A stretch of DNA of 64,000 nucleotides, taken from positions 6,696,001-6,760,000 of the forward strand of contig NC_016457.1 in assembly GCF_000226115.1 (NCBI RefSeq), written 5' to 3'. This document shows positions 21,106 through 33,839 of this stretch, in pieces; the stretch's first letter is position 1; every line of letters starts with the position of its first letter. The position numbers and the translations under genes are program-made. Source of the stretch: Thermothielavioides terrestris NRRL 8126. Lineage: Eukaryota; Ascomycota; Sordariomycetes; Sordariales; Chaetomiaceae. Under the pieces are notes generated by a model. The model had not been told where the DNA came from, did no database searches, and was given only the letters and a program-made list of their open reading frames with translations.

Positions 21106-21357
21106 GTGATACAGGGCAGGAGGAACAGGGGGGTCATGTGACCTATGTGTCTGTGTACGTAGATTAGATAAGGGTGCCCCGCGCCCCACGTTGCAGAGTT
21201 TGCAACGCTAGGCCCGATCGGGCAGGCGGGGTGCGCACACGTGTTCTGCCCTGCAGGCACGTATTTCTTGGCGCACCGCCGCCCGGATCTTCGATCCACC
21301 ACCATCATCAATCGACATCTTGTTATTCTACGCATCTATGGCACTTCTCCGCATCAC
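21106..21357. mobile_element. Short GC-rich MITE-like insertion with TAA target duplication
   Basis: A 252-bp GC-normal segment sits inside AT-rich DNA. Its ends GTGATAC… and …GCATCAC are short inverted repeats, and both flanks are CTAA, so TAA (or CTAA) is duplicated. A TWA duplication suggests a PIF/Harbinger-like element, but the inverted repeat is only seven bases. The flanking AT-rich sequence resembles the one at 21,590-21,640, which supports an insertion. Confidence 0.5.
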
Positions 21358-21641
21358 TAAGAGTATTCGGTAGTAGCTTTTTAATAGCTTTTAGAGTAGG
21401 TTAAGAAGAAGGAAGATTGTCTAGCGTTCTAGTGGCTATAGCGACGTAGAGAAAACTAGGCTTTCATTTGTTTTTCCTTTTTTTTAACCTACTCTAAGAG
21501 CTACTACTAAGTATAGATAGATCTTAAGAGCATTTAGTAGTAGCTTACTAGAGAAGAGTAGCTATCGAGTACTTTTAGAGACTTTACCCTTTAGCTTTAG
21601 GATAGATTCTAAAAGCATTTAGTAGTAGCTTCTTAGTAGCT

Positions 21642-22235
21642 TGTCAGGAGCGGGGGCTCCCAGAAGGAAGGGGGTATACGTTGAAGTGACGGAGTACGAG
21701 CAAGGCACAAGCAGAGCACGCGCTACAGGGTAGCTACAGGTAGGGGGGTTGCGGGTGGTTGCATTGAACGCTGGCCTCTCCCACTGCCTGTGGGTTCCAT
21801 CCTCCTTATTTCTCCCATCCTGGCCCTCGATCTTCCTCCGCATCGGCCAGCCTCCATTCCTGAGCTCGCAGATCCTTTCCTGGGCCATCCTGTGGCGCCT
21901 GCATAGCTCCCTGAGTGCGCCCAATCCGCTCTGCTGCCGACCCAATGTCTCAGTTCCCCGCACTTGCTCAGCCTGATGCCCCGCACTTCGCTCAGCTCTG
22001 TGCCCCTCCGATCGCTCCTCCGGGTGGCTCGCGTGATCTGGGCTACTGACGTGCGCCCTGGTGGCGCACGCAGATGACCTGCGTGGTGCCCTGTGGTTGG
22101 CCAGGCTGCGCCGGGTGCCGGATGCAGGGCGAGGTGGTCGGGCCGAGGGTTGTGCCAGGTGCCGAGGCGCGTTCCGAGGGCTGTGCCGGGTGCCGAGGCG
22201 GGTCCCGCGGGTTAGGGTGGCTCCGGGGCATGACA
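21642..22235. mobile_element. Solo LTR, 594 bp, with perfect 5-bp target duplication
   Basis: The segment begins TGTCAGGAGC and ends GGGGCATGACA, giving the TG…CA ends and TGTCA/TGACA inverted termini of an LTR. TAGCT is present immediately on both sides (21637-21641 and 22236-22240). It is GC-rich with repeated GTGCCGAGGC-type words and no RIP, inside RIP-mutated DNA, so it arrived after the surrounding DNA was mutated or was never recognised. Internal element sequences are absent, as after LTR-LTR recombination. Confidence 0.8.
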
Positions 22236-22240
22236 TAGCT

Positions 22241-22720
22241 CCTAGAGTAGATTAAGAAGAAGGAAGATTACTAGGCGATCTAGTGGCTATAGCTACTCAA
22301 TATAGTAGCTATAGGATCGTTTATTTCGTTTAAAGGCTAGCTTATTTAGGCTATCGAATATAAAGATTAGGTAGATAGCTAGCTCCTTAGTTATCTAGTA
22401 GATAACTAGGCTAAGGAGCTAGCTATAGTAGTAGAAGAGTGTTTAAATTATACCTAATCTTTATGTTCAATAGCTTAAATGCTTCGCTATATAGTAGCTA
22501 CTACGTCGCTACTATATTGCTATAGCTATTAGATCGTTTATTGCGCTTAAAGGCTAGCTTGTTCGGGCTATCGAATATAAAGATTAGGTAGATAGCTAGG
22601 CTAAGAAGCTAGCTAAGGCGGTAGAAGAGAGTTTGGATTATACCTAATCTTCGTGTTCGATAGCCTAAACGCTTTGCTATATAGTAGCTACTATATCGCT
22701 ATAGCTATAATGGATTGTTC
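22241..22720. repeat. Tandem duplication with internal inverted repeats
   Basis: Two direct copies of about 200 bp (about 22,300-22,500 and 22,510-22,700) each contain AAAGATTAGGTAGATAGCTAG on one side and TTATACCTAATCTTTATGTTC-like sequence in reverse on the other, ending GCTATATAGTAGCTACTA. The start (AGTAGATTAAGAAGAAGG) also matches 21,390-21,420. Confidence 0.75.
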
Positions 22721-23289
22721 AGGTAGATAGTAAGGTCGAACCGCCTATTGAACTTCTACCACTTATTGCTATCTAGAGGAGCTGGACGAGGCGATAGAAG
22801 AGAGTATAGATCGTAGGGTTAGCGCTACTAGCCAAGGCGATAAAACAGAGTACGGATTATAGGGTAGTTAGCGCTATTAAATAGTTATTGTATATATAAC
22901 TTAGATATAGGGTTGCCCTAGCAACTAGACTTATCGCCACCTAGCTATAGAATTGCTATATTGAAAAGTCGATAGCGAGCCAAAGAGCCTTTAGGGCTAT
23001 TCTTAATCTCTAGTCGATAGCTATACTAGCTGTTCTATACTATCTTATATATTGGTACCCGCTCCTGCTCCTATTAGCAGAAAGCATCCTTGTACTTCTA
23101 TACTAGCTAGCCCTTTATATACTCTAGATAGCCTAGCCGCTACTATAGAGCTAAGTATTATAAATATCTTTCTTTACTATTGCCTCTAAGGCTAGCGAGC
23201 CTTACTATAGTATAGCGCTATAGATATCCTCGTTGAAATTTTCCTATATAGGAGGATTGGCCTATATAAGATCCTATAGCTTAATATAT

Positions 23290-26200
23290 TAGGGTAAGCG
23301 CTAGGCGATATCCTTGGCTTATACAATGTAGTTGGTATTGGCTATTACTCTTAGCGCTAAGAGGTTAAACGTAGTATCGAATATAATGCCTTATAAGGAC
23401 TTAACGTAGCTGACCGCTATATATATAAGCCTAGGCTAGAAATCCTTATCTAAGATATTAAGTATCGCCTTGTCGAGTATAGCGCTCTAAAACTTATATA
23501 CCGTAATAGTATATACGATCATCAGAGGGAACTATATATAGGTGTAGGTGGAATAGCTATATAAGAAATTATAGTAGGACTAGAAGACGGGGACTACGCT
23601 AGTAAGATTAGGCTAGCCTTCAAAGTAGGGAGGGCTAGTGTAACTATCGAACTTGACTAGTATAACAAAAGAGAGCTTAGCTCTTAGGTTAGCGCTAGTC
23701 TTTTATATAAAGTTATAGATCGTGCCAATAGCGCTATTGACGAAGCTAGTACTAGTCTAGATATTCTCTATTAATATAACCTATATACCTAGTACAAGTA
23801 GGATCTTCTTATATAGGTTGCTAGCGTTAGTAGCTTCTATCTTACTTGCCTAGGGCCTAGTGTTATTGGCAACGGCTAAGTAGTATAGGCGGTTTAAGCC
23901 CTCGAGATATATAAGGTTGTAGTCGTTGATAGTAGAGTTGTATAGATAGATCTAGAGGGCGTCGTTAAAGCTCGCCACCTTTTATATCGATAGAGCTGAC
24001 TAAATGTAGATCGAGAGTAAGCGCTACTGCTATATAGTTAGGTTGTTGTGCTATAGACCTTCGAGTATATCCTAGAAGCTAGCCTACTTAGCGCCCTGCT
24101 ACTTTACAACCTCCTTAAGCTTAATAGTATAGTCGAATATATGGTAGACGTTGTATCCGACTATCTCAATAGCACTAAGGTTGGTCTAGTTGGTATAAAG
24201 TAGCCTCTTAGCGATAGGGGGTAGCTAGAAGAAGTTGCCAATTAGCATTATATACTAGCCGCTAAACGGCTTATCGCGGTAGCGAGGCTAGATCTTGCCT
24301 ATCTAGGAGCTAATCGCTATAAGTAGATATAGGCCGATTATAGACTTCTCGTTAATAATAAAGTACTTAAACTGCTTGAGATTAGCCTATAGGTTGTTTA
24401 ACTTAATGGCATTGAGTATATCGATCTCGCCCCTCCTATTGACTAGTAGCTACAATAGCAAATAGATTGTACTACTATTGATATTATTCGCCGCTACGCC
24501 TATAGGAGTAGCGTAGACCATTGGGGATAGCTTACTATAAGCCTACGCTAGTTGATTAAGCTAGGTAGAGAGGAGGCAGATAATATACGACTTGCTAGTG
24601 CTACTATAGCTATCGACCTAAAGAAGAATAGGAGCTAGATCCTTACTATATAAATACGCTTTATAGTAGCTAACGAATATATCGAAGATAATACGTTGCT
24701 TAGTGTTAAAGGTATCTAGGTCTATATCTAGGAGCTCCTTTGTATCGTTATCTTCGCTACTACGCTAGTTAGCCTTCTTTAGCTTCTAGAACTTGGCTAT
24801 AGTGTCCTTAAGGTCGGGATACTGCCTAATATACGGCTCCTACAAGTATAGCAGATCGATGTTGTAGTTGCTAAGGATATCAATGTCCTCCGTCTCTACT
24901 AGGCGGTTAGGAAGTATAGCTATAAGCTCCTCCTAGTTGTATAGCTATAGCTCCTTACTTAGTAGCTCCTTAAATTCCTCCTCCGGCTTAGGCACGATAA
25001 TAGCGCTATAGTAGTTATTAGGATGTTGGTGAACCTTAAGGCAGTAAATATAAGCCTTATAGTATATCTTAAAGACTATATTATCTATAGTCTTAAGCTT
25101 ATTAGGGTTACAATATATATAGTTTAGTATTAGCTTAATACGATAAAAGTCCTTAAACTAGTCGTTTACTAGATCTAGCTTATAACAGGGGAAATAGTTG
25201 AATATATATAGCTTAGCTTAGATAAAGCGCCGTTAGTGATATAGGCCCTAGCTCTAGTCAATATTACAGAGGAAGTCGAAGTACGTTAGGTCTTCCTATA
25301 GCTCAATGTAGCTAAGATACTTCTAATACTATAAACGTACTATCAGAGCCTAATTCTCTAGGTTAATTAGGGTAGATATATACTAACGATTAAATAGGCG
25401 ATAGTCAACTATCTATACAATGTACAAGCCTTTCTAGAGTAGGAGATATATTAGGAGGTATACTACCTCCTAAGTAGACTAGTCCTACTTAGAAATCAGC
25501 TTATTTATCAGCTTAGTAGCAAAGGAAATAATAGGGTTACAGCTAACGAGCTAGGGTATAATCTTATATAACAGCTCCAAGTAGGATTTGCTCTTTATCT
25601 CGCTTTTAGAGTAATACTTAGCAGTGTAGTTGAGTATAGCGTCGACGCTAGTATAAGGGCTAATATCTATATTGGCTAGCTAGCTAAACGAAATAGTATA
25701 ATTATAGCTATTAAGCTATATATCGTTGTATACGCTATTAAATATATAGTAGCTAGGATTGAAGTTGCGGATAACGATCGGCTCCTTATGTTGTAGGCGA
25801 GGGTAATGGAACTAGTATACTAGCTAGTCGGAGAGCTAGCCATTGGGCAACTTGTAGCGCTATATATAGTATACCTTAGTACAGATATACTACTATACTT
25901 TGTTGATGACCTAGGACAATATATCGAAGGTAGGCTATTTGTTTTTAAAGAATATAGCCGTTAGGACGTTGGCCTTGCCCTACGCTATAATATAGCCTAG
26001 CTATAGGTTGATAGCAGTAATATAATAGCCCTAGCGCTTATAAAAGGCTTGTTGGCCCTCTAGGGTCTATAGCTCTAGCTCCGTAGCGCCGGTACACTAG
26101 TATAGGCTATAGTTGTAAGAACTACTATAGGCCTACTACTTGTAGCAATCCCAATAGTCGATAATACCGAATTTGGGCGTTAGTATAAGCTCCTAGAACA

Positions 26201-28400
26201 GGTTATACCGCTAGAAGAAGTGGTATATAGCGATATATAGGTTGTTATAGAGGTTCTTATATATAATATATACCTACTCCCGATCTAAGGCCTACTTCTA
26301 TTCGTCGTAGCGTAGTATATACTAGGCTAGGCTATTCTAATGCAAGTCTACTAGGCTAAACGTAATATACAACGTAGGTATACCGAGCGTATATATATAC
26401 GTATTTAGCTAGTGGCTATAGCTAGTCTAGAAAGTATATATACTACACAAAGTATCTATGTACTTAACAATAGAGTTAAGCAGGCGTTACGCCTTAGGAG
26501 CGTTAGATTCGAATGTAAGGCGTAGCTTATTAAAGTCTATATAGTTCTAGTTCGTATACTTTATAAAGTAGAAGCTCTTAGCGTTGACGATACTCTATAT
26601 CTATATATTGAACGCTATAAACCGGAAGCGAAGATACTATATAAAACGGCTATCCTAGTACTATATAGTATACTAGATATAGTCGTTGTATATAATAGAC
26701 CTTATCTAGGGGGATATGAACTTAGCCTACCTATAGGGGAAGAGGGTAGGGAACGCCTATAACAGTAATAGCTACAAGCGGTTAAACTTATTTAATAGTG
26801 TCTAACAGATATCGCCTATTTCGATATATAGCTATAAAGGTAGCTACTTAAGATGCTATAACAGTTGTTATAAGTATATCTACTTACGTAATTGGTCTAG
26901 GTTCGTTTCCTCCGCTACTATATTAGGCACTACGCCCTTATTAATAAGGTATAACTCGTCGTTGGCCTTGTCAACTATATCCTCGATATCTACTAGATCA
27001 ATATCTTTAATAGGGAACTCGTCAATAATGCTTTCGCTATCTAGTAGCTAGCTTAGCTGCTCCTTGCTTACAACAATGTTATAATAGGTAGAGTAATTCG
27101 CTACTAAGAACTCTAGCTATACCTAGATATTAGACTACTTAACGTAAAAGTTGCAGTAGAACTAACGAAGAATATATAGCTATTGGTTGAAGTTGGTAGG
27201 TTATAGAATAATAATATTGAGCTTTTAGAGAAGATAGGGGAGCTAGCTATAAACCTTGCTAACATTGTAAAGGAAGTTGACAATATAGCTACGATACTTA
27301 TACTATTGGCTATAGTATAGGAAGACTTCTATATAAATATATATATAGGCGATTAACTGCTCTTCGATCTATAATAGCTCTAGTAAGCCGTCTAGTATAT
27401 CGCTAAAATTAAGATCATTCTTAGCTAAGAAGAAGAGTAGCTCCTTAAGGCGCTTTGCTCTATTGTAGGCAATATAGCTAGTATAGACTCTATCCTCGAG
27501 CTTTATATCGAACTAGCGCTCCTTATATATAGAGCACTCGAATATAACATCCTTAGCTAGTTTAGCCTTAAACTTTTAGAGTAGGAGGCGATCTTATATC
27601 GTTAACGTATCTACCTCTAGATCGCCGTTGAAAGTAGGATCTAGAACTAGCTTAAGCACGGATATAGGCTTAGGTTCAACTAGCTAATTTACCGAGACCG
27701 CTCTCGCTATATATAGGACGTAACTATAGTGCACTAGGCTATAGTAGTATACTAGTATCCTACGAGCTAGAATAGGCGTAGCTAGAGAGCTACTACTACT
27801 AAATAGATTACTAGATAATATTATTTTTAGTAGAGAACTAAGGCTACTTATAGATATTTACGATACTCGTCTAAGACCTTTAATATATACTAAGCACTGT
27901 TGGTATATATCTTGCTTATTGCCCTTAGTGTCGAGGAAGTCGCTTTATAGCTACGTTATACCATAGTGGAAATAGACCTTATACTGTCCTAACAGATCCT
28001 GCTACTAGCTAGCATTAGTATAGTAAAAACAGAAGCTAGTAGCGATATTAACGAGTTGTAGGAGGCGCGCTATACTATAAGCGTTGTAAATAATATAACG
28101 ATCGTCGTCTAGGGCGCCTATAGCTATAGGCAAGGCTAGAATACTGGCTATAGGGCTAGGCGTCATTGGGAGAGGAGTGCCGGCTATTAGAATAGGAGTA
28201 CTAGCTATTGGAACAAGGGTACTAGCTATTAGAATAGGAATACTAAGTATAAGCGAAGTAGGATCTTCGCTATAGGTATAGTGAACTAGCTCTATAAGCG
28301 GCGATATAGGCAAGGGAGCTTTGCTATATCGATAGTAGGCGCGATGATTACGCTTAATGATTATAAGCTAATAGTAGGCCGTGGCCGTAGTAGGCGAATC
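23290..28400 (-). mobile_element. RIP-mutated Helitron Rep-helicase relic
   Basis: Reading the minus strand gives the whole Helitron order. The replication-initiator HUH motif lies at 26,109-26,120, where both His codons are now Tyr (SYNY). An interdomain segment follows near 25,480 (KLINKLIS…EVVYLL). The PIF1-type helicase Walker A is at 24,579-24,617, its Gly codons now Ser (VDSYSSTSKS). The FIINEKS segment is motif II-like. Motif III at 24,216-24,242 reads IGNFF*LPP, with Asp-to-Asn and Gln-to-stop changes. Motif VI near 23,430 reads YIAVSYVKSLRGIIFD. All these changes are C-to-T or G-to-A, so the protein is dead through RIP. Both ends of the element are undetermined; the C-terminal side is near 23,290 and the N-terminal side near 28,300-28,400. 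Confidence 0.88.
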
Positions 28401-29459
28401 TTAGGAAGTCTAACCTTAGCGAAGGAAGCGAAGTATATACTATATAACAGATATAGCCTATAAGAGAAAGTTCTAAATACAACGGGGCGTTTATAGCTAT
28501 AGCTATAGCTATTGTAGAAATAGCTACTAGACGACTAGAGTATATAGGCGGCGATTAAATATAAAACCCCTAGTTACTATATATAGCTATACGTGACGCT
28601 TAATAGGCTAGTGTTCCTAACCTAGCTACTAACCGATCGCTATACCAACCTATAGGCCGACCATTGTATATTGATAGCGACTTAGAACGATCTCCGGCGG
28701 ATACTAGCCAACGATAGGAGGTAGCAGCTAGAGGCCATTAGAGTAAGGAGAGCCTACTACAATAATGGACTCGATGCTATTGGATTAGATAGCTAGGCTA
28801 GGCGGAGGCACTGCTAGAGACTTTGGCTATATAGGCTCTAAGTATATAGATCCTAGGTATATAGAACCTAGGTAGGCAAATATCTTATAGACAAGAAAAC
28901 GGGGTTGATAGCCGCTAATATATAGCTTCTTTAGTAAAGAGAGGTTGGTATTGCTAATAGTACGTTTGCTAGAGATGGTGTTAGAGATAGTGCTAAAGAC
29001 CTTCGCGATAAAGTTAACTATATAGCTAGAGTAGGCTCTCTAAAATATAGTTAGATTAAGTATTGTAATATAGCAACGACGACTGACCTATATAAGAGTA
29101 GTACCTTAGCAATTTATATAATTGATAGTTAGGCTATACTTACTAGCGAACTATATAATAGGAAGCTCTCTCTTGTACTTATTATATTTATAAGTCTCTC
29201 TAAGGAGGTTAAGTATATCCGAGGGCGGTTGCTAAGCGTTGTCGCCTAGAGGAGGTGGAGGCGAAGGTATACTGCTAGGTATAATAATCTCTATATTGAC
29301 CGAGGCTCTATAGAGCGGTTAGCGATACTAATAGAATAGGACGAAGTGCGAGGGCTTGCTTGCCTACGTTGTATATACAATTGAACTAACAGATATTTTA
29401 AGATGACTATATAATTGAACTGTCTACGTAGATATTGTCAATTAATATATATATAGCTA

Positions 29460-29528
29460 TAGCGTTGTATTCGAAGTGGGTATAGCGTTATATTCAAAGT
29501 AGGTACAACGTTATATTCGAAGTAGATA
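29460..29528. repeat. Three copies of a 23-bp repeat
   Basis: Units of the form AGCGTTGTATTCGAAGTGGG plus TAT follow each other three times, differing by transitions. Confidence 0.8.
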
Positions 29529-29903
29529 TAGGATTTGAATTTTTTTTTATAGTTTAATGGGCAAGTAGGAGATTTTATATATAATTTGCTAGGCAGTAAG
29601 CAACGTAGTAGGCTATACGTATATAACAGCCCTTAGCCTAGGTATATATGACAATCCCCTGCCTAGTCGACAAAAAGGAGCTTAATACTATAGCAATTAT
29701 TCTAAGATTGTCCGTTGCCTAGCCAACGGTCTTTAACTTTTACCTATTTTCTATATCTAGGAGAGCAAAAGGTTTGGCGCCGCCGCTACTGCGACTACCA
29801 TCTAGCCCCTTATACTCTAGCCTAAAGGGGAACGTCTATAGGGCAGGTGGTTGTCAGTCGTCTTACCGAAGTAGCTTGCCTATATCTTTATTCCTCTACC
29901 CTA

Positions 29904-29906
<3 letters not shown>

Positions 29907-29941
<35 letters not shown>
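29907..29941. repeat. (TA)n microsatellite
   Basis: An uninterrupted run of about 17 TA dinucleotides. Confidence 0.9.
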
Positions 29942-29947
<6 letters not shown>

Positions 29948-30289
29948 ATCTTAAATTGAACGCTAGATCCTTAAGCTTTTCGAATTGAATCGACAACCTT
30001 CTTAAATTGAATGTAAGATCCTTAAGCCTTTCGAATCGAACCGACGACCTACTAAGGTAGATTAGTAGTATTACAATATCTATCTACAACTATCTACTTC
30101 TATCTATTTTCTATAAGTTAGCCACTTTACTGCTAAGCTATCTATATATCTATAGCTATATATCTATAAGTCCTGTTGGACAATCGCTAATTTAGCTTAG
30201 AAGCTTATATTCTACTATCTCGATAAGTGTATTTATAGTACTACCGCTATTACTACTGTAGCTAGACCATCGACTATAGTAAGATTACC

Positions 30290-30690
30290 AACTATAGCCA
30301 CTAGTAAGTTCGTCTACTGCTTATAAATCCGTCAACTACTATAGCTAGCGAGTTCGTCAACTATATATAGCTTAAACTACTGTACCTAGCTTCGTTAAGC
30401 GTATATATAGCTTCGTTAGCTACGTCTAGCTTCGCTAACTGTACTTAGCTTCGTCAACTGTACCTAGCTTAAGTGTATCTATAGTATCGTTAACTATAGT
30501 ATACTAGGGTTCGCCGACTATACCCGCCTTTGCCGACTATACCTATCTTCGTTAACTATACCCGCCTTCGCTAACTATATCTACTTTCGTTAAACGTATA
30601 TATAGTATCGTCAACTATACTCGGCTTCTATACCTAGCTTCATCAAATATATATATAGCTTCGTCAACTATAGCGGCTTTGTTAGCCTAC
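30290..30690. repeat. Degenerate ~18-20-bp tandem repeat
   Basis: Variants of TTCGTTAACTATACCTAGC (also …CTGTACCTAGC, …CTATACCCGCC, …GTATATATAGC) follow each other about twenty times, heavily diverged by transitions. Confidence 0.7.
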
Positions 30691-31139
30691 TCCTATCGAT
30701 AGAGCCCGTTAGCTATACCGCTATACTACTATAATGTTAATACTATACTCGATAGCGCCTATTATACCGTATCTTCAAGAGACGTCAAGTGGCCGTTAAT
30801 GATCCTATATCTCCTATAAGCCGACAACGAAGTGAGTACCTAGATATCACTATTCTATATCGATTTAGGATTGACATTGTAAGGAGATATAGCTAAAAGG
30901 GGGAAAGATAGAGAAAAGATCGGGGACATCTCTACCGCTAAGATACGGTATAGCTATGGTATCTAATCGCTATAACGAAAACTCTGGAGGATTTACCTAG
31001 TAAATGAACCAAAGCCTCCTTCCTCGCTTCCTCTGTGTATATAGTATATATTCGAAAGGCATCGTCATTGAAGCTTCGCTTTAACAACGGAGCTACACCG
31101 CTAGTGACAAGGCACAATGCTGGCGTAACCTGCATTTTT

Positions 31140-31915
31140 TTTCTCTCTCTCGAGTGAGGAGAGAAAGGACTGGTTTGAGTTTGGTGTGGACGGTGAGCGA
31201 TTGGAATGTTGTCCGATGCTGGAAAGATGGGAGATGGGGTGATGGAAACTCCGTGAGGGTTGCTTGGGGAGAGAGTTTGCGGCCGGTAGTCTCGTTCTCG
31301 GTTATGGTGATAATAGACTTCTGAGTTTGGGGTTACAGCCTGGAATTTTAGTATTTGTGGTTGGGTCTGGAAGGAGCAACGCCCTCTTTATCGCCCTGTT
31401 GCCTCGAAGGTGACTGTGGTGGCATTAATCGACAGGCATTAGACAAAAGTGATTCCTGTGGTATGCAGACACCCTCTCCATCTGGCCAGCCTATCACCCG
31501 CGCCCACTCTCAAGTTATTCCGAGTTCTGTTCTTCCCTCGACCGGGAGTCCTATAGCGGCAAGCTCCGCAGATTCTCTGCAAAAGGGCATCTCATTGAGC
31601 CAAGAACTGGAACTCCTATGCTCCAATCAGCCTCAAATGAAGGTCAGGTTTAACTGCAGCCCAAATGCTAAGCCATTGCAGTTTGATGCATCCCCAAGGC
31701 GCCTTTTGGTTGGTGCCTAGGTAGCCAAGAAAGCAAGGATGGATGCCAAGGGTGACACCGGGATGGCTTCGATTTCCTCTGCTCTGCTTTCCACTCCTTC
31801 TTTCCACTCCTTTTCACTCAAATTTGTATATCGTATCAAATTTCAATACCTTAATCGATACAGCGTGCCCCCGCTAAGTTGTATATTTCTCCCCAACCCT
31901 CGGTTCCTGTCAACC
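31140..31915. other. Upstream region of the membrane-protein gene in a GC island
   Basis: Base composition becomes normal from about 31,130. Open frames exist, but no domain or good start was found. It is taken as promoter and leader DNA. Confidence 0.45.
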
Positions 31916-33839
31916 ATGTCGGATGACGATCCCAGCGTCGGCTGGCAGGCCAGCCCCGATCGCCGAGGCACGCTCACGCTCCTTACCAGCTGCCTGGTCA
32001 CCATTTTCGCCTGCACGTGGAGCGTCCAGCACTTGAACTTGCCCGGGCCTAAGGATGGCGCGTGGACCCGTCTCGTCCGGAAATGCAAGTGGATGATCAT
32101 CACAGTTCTCTTTCCCGAGTTCATCCTCGCCCATGCCATTTTCGAGCTCGCCATGGCCATCGACGACCTTGCCAAGCTCAAGGAACGGGGAGCCGCGATA
32201 TCGCCTCCCTGGTGGCTCAGACTTGCTCAGGAAAAGCCGGCGAACCTCTTTTCGTCCCTCGCGGGGGTGATGTCCTGCCGCCGACGGAATGCGGCAACTG
32301 AGGAGAGTGAAGCAGCCGCGGCTGGCCCGACCCCGTGGACTCTGACGCACTGGTCCGTCAAACCCTGGCCCATTCTCGCCGAAACAGTTCCTTTGCTACC
32401 GAGTTGCTCCCGATGTCCCGATAATAGGGAAGGACTAACTCGCATGGTTGAACAGTTACCTGGCCAACATGGGGGGCTTCAGCGTCAAGCTCAGCCCGCA
32501 GAAAAACCCGTGCACAGCCCAGTACTCCTTGTCCCCTGCTCCTTTCTCCTGGGAAGACTATAAGCCGAAGACCGCGAGCCAGCTGGCCAAGTTGTGGAGC
32601 GAGAACACGGCGCTCAACATTTCCGAGGCCGAGGTGGCGGACAAGAGCAAAACCGACTACCTATCCAAAGCGGTGGCCGTGGTGCAGATAGCGAATCTCG
32701 CCGTGTCGGTCGTCGTCCGGAGCGTCCGCCACCTCGCCATCTCCCAGCTCGAGATCGTGACGCTGGCGTTCGCCGTGTGCGGCGTCCTGGCGTACGCAGC
32801 GTACTGGTACAAGCCCCAGGGCGTGGAGATCCCGGTCGGCGTCGAGCTGAGATGCAGGGCGACGGAGCTAGAGCAGCTCAGAGCCACGAGTGAGCCGCGG
32901 CCTTTCGACCGGTTCTGGGAGGTCGTGACCAACAGATACAGGGTGAAGTTTAACGTCACAGGGATCAGGGTCCTAGGTCTCGACAGCGTGGCTGGGGACT
33001 GGGATCGGGTGCCGAACGACAACCTGCCGCGGATGGCCAACCAGACGCATTCGGCCCTGTTTGTGCTTACGTTCTTGACCGTGAGCTTTGGAGCAATCCA
33101 TCTGGCGGCATGGAATTTCTCGTTCCCCAGCCGCGTGGAGCAAATTCTGTGGAGGGTGTCCACGATCGTGGCGATGGTGGTGCCGCCACTGGCACTGCTG
33201 GCACTGCCGCTCGTCCAGCTGCACCGGCGCTGGGGCGATCCTCAGAACTTCATAGAAGGGCTTCGAAGAGCCCTGGAGGCCTTAGTGTTCGCATTGAGGA
33301 ACCCCTCCCAGGATGACGACCTCAGAGTACCCTTCTGGAAGCAAGCGGCGGATCTAGCACAGTACCGTGCAGAACTGGCTGAGCAGGCTCTCCAGGCTCT
33401 CCGGCGCCTCCCAGTCGGATGGGAGATGGAGCAAGGGCCATCAATGCAGGTTCCCTACAAGGATGTCTTCGAACCGCTTGAAACCGGTATGATCTTGTGC
33501 ACCGGACTGGCCTACGTGGCATGGGACAGCCGTGTTTGCGGGACGGGGCCCCTGAGGGCGCTGCATCTGCCCAAGCAGTTCGACTCACAACTGACTTACC
33601 TCGCTGAGATCCTGCTGGGTGCTGCGCCCAAGAAAATCCGGGACGACGCCGTCACAGGTGTTTACCCACGCCGGCCCTTGATCCCGCCATGGGTGAACAT
33701 GGGCATCATCTATGTCACGGGCCTCGTCTACTGCATGGCGAGGCTCAGCATCATCGCGCTCGCCTTCTCGTGTCTGCGGTCGATGCCCAACTCGGTTTAT
33801 GTCGACACGTGGACGAAGAACATACCCAGCTTTCAGTGA
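31916..33839 (+). CDS. Multi-pass membrane protein of unknown function, two exons
   Basis: Exon 1 is 31916-32352 and exon 2 is 32456-33839, together 606 aa. The 103-nt intron (GTCCGT…CTAAC…AACAG) joins WTLTH to CYLANMGGF across a split Cys codon. Without splicing the frame shifts away from the downstream coding sequence. At least six hydrophobic segments are visible. These are LTLLTSCLVTIFACTWSVQ, WMIITVLFPEFILAHAIFEL, IVTLAFAVCGVLAYAAYW, LFVLTFLTVSFGAIHLAAW, STIVAMVVPPLALLALPLV and a C-terminal pair around IIYVTGLVYCMARLSIIALA. The sequence resembles large uncharacterised ascomycete membrane proteins that share the GTLTLLTSCLVTIFACTW…PGPKD opening and the end YVDTWTKNIPSFQ. Function is unknown. 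It is the only intact gene between two RIP-mutated blocks, and its codons show no RIP damage. Confidence 0.88.

Larger units (their letters stand above)
20040..31139. other. AT-rich RIP-mutated block 1
   Basis: TpA is abundant, and CpA and TpG nearly absent. In 22,321-22,380 alone I count 11 TpA and no CpA or TpG. Long coding relics here have CAG/CAA-to-TAG/TAA and GGN-to-AGN changes, which is what C-to-T change on either strand gives. Two GC-rich islands (21,106-21,357 and 21,642-22,235) are separate insertions. Stretches not listed individually (for example 22,720-23,280 and 28,400-29,450) hold more such DNA with no identifiable content. Confidence 0.9.

Noticed and set aside
31355..31720. 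Plus-strand frame upstream of the membrane protein
   Set aside because: No good ATG context or domain, and Ser/Pro-rich composition typical of leader DNA.
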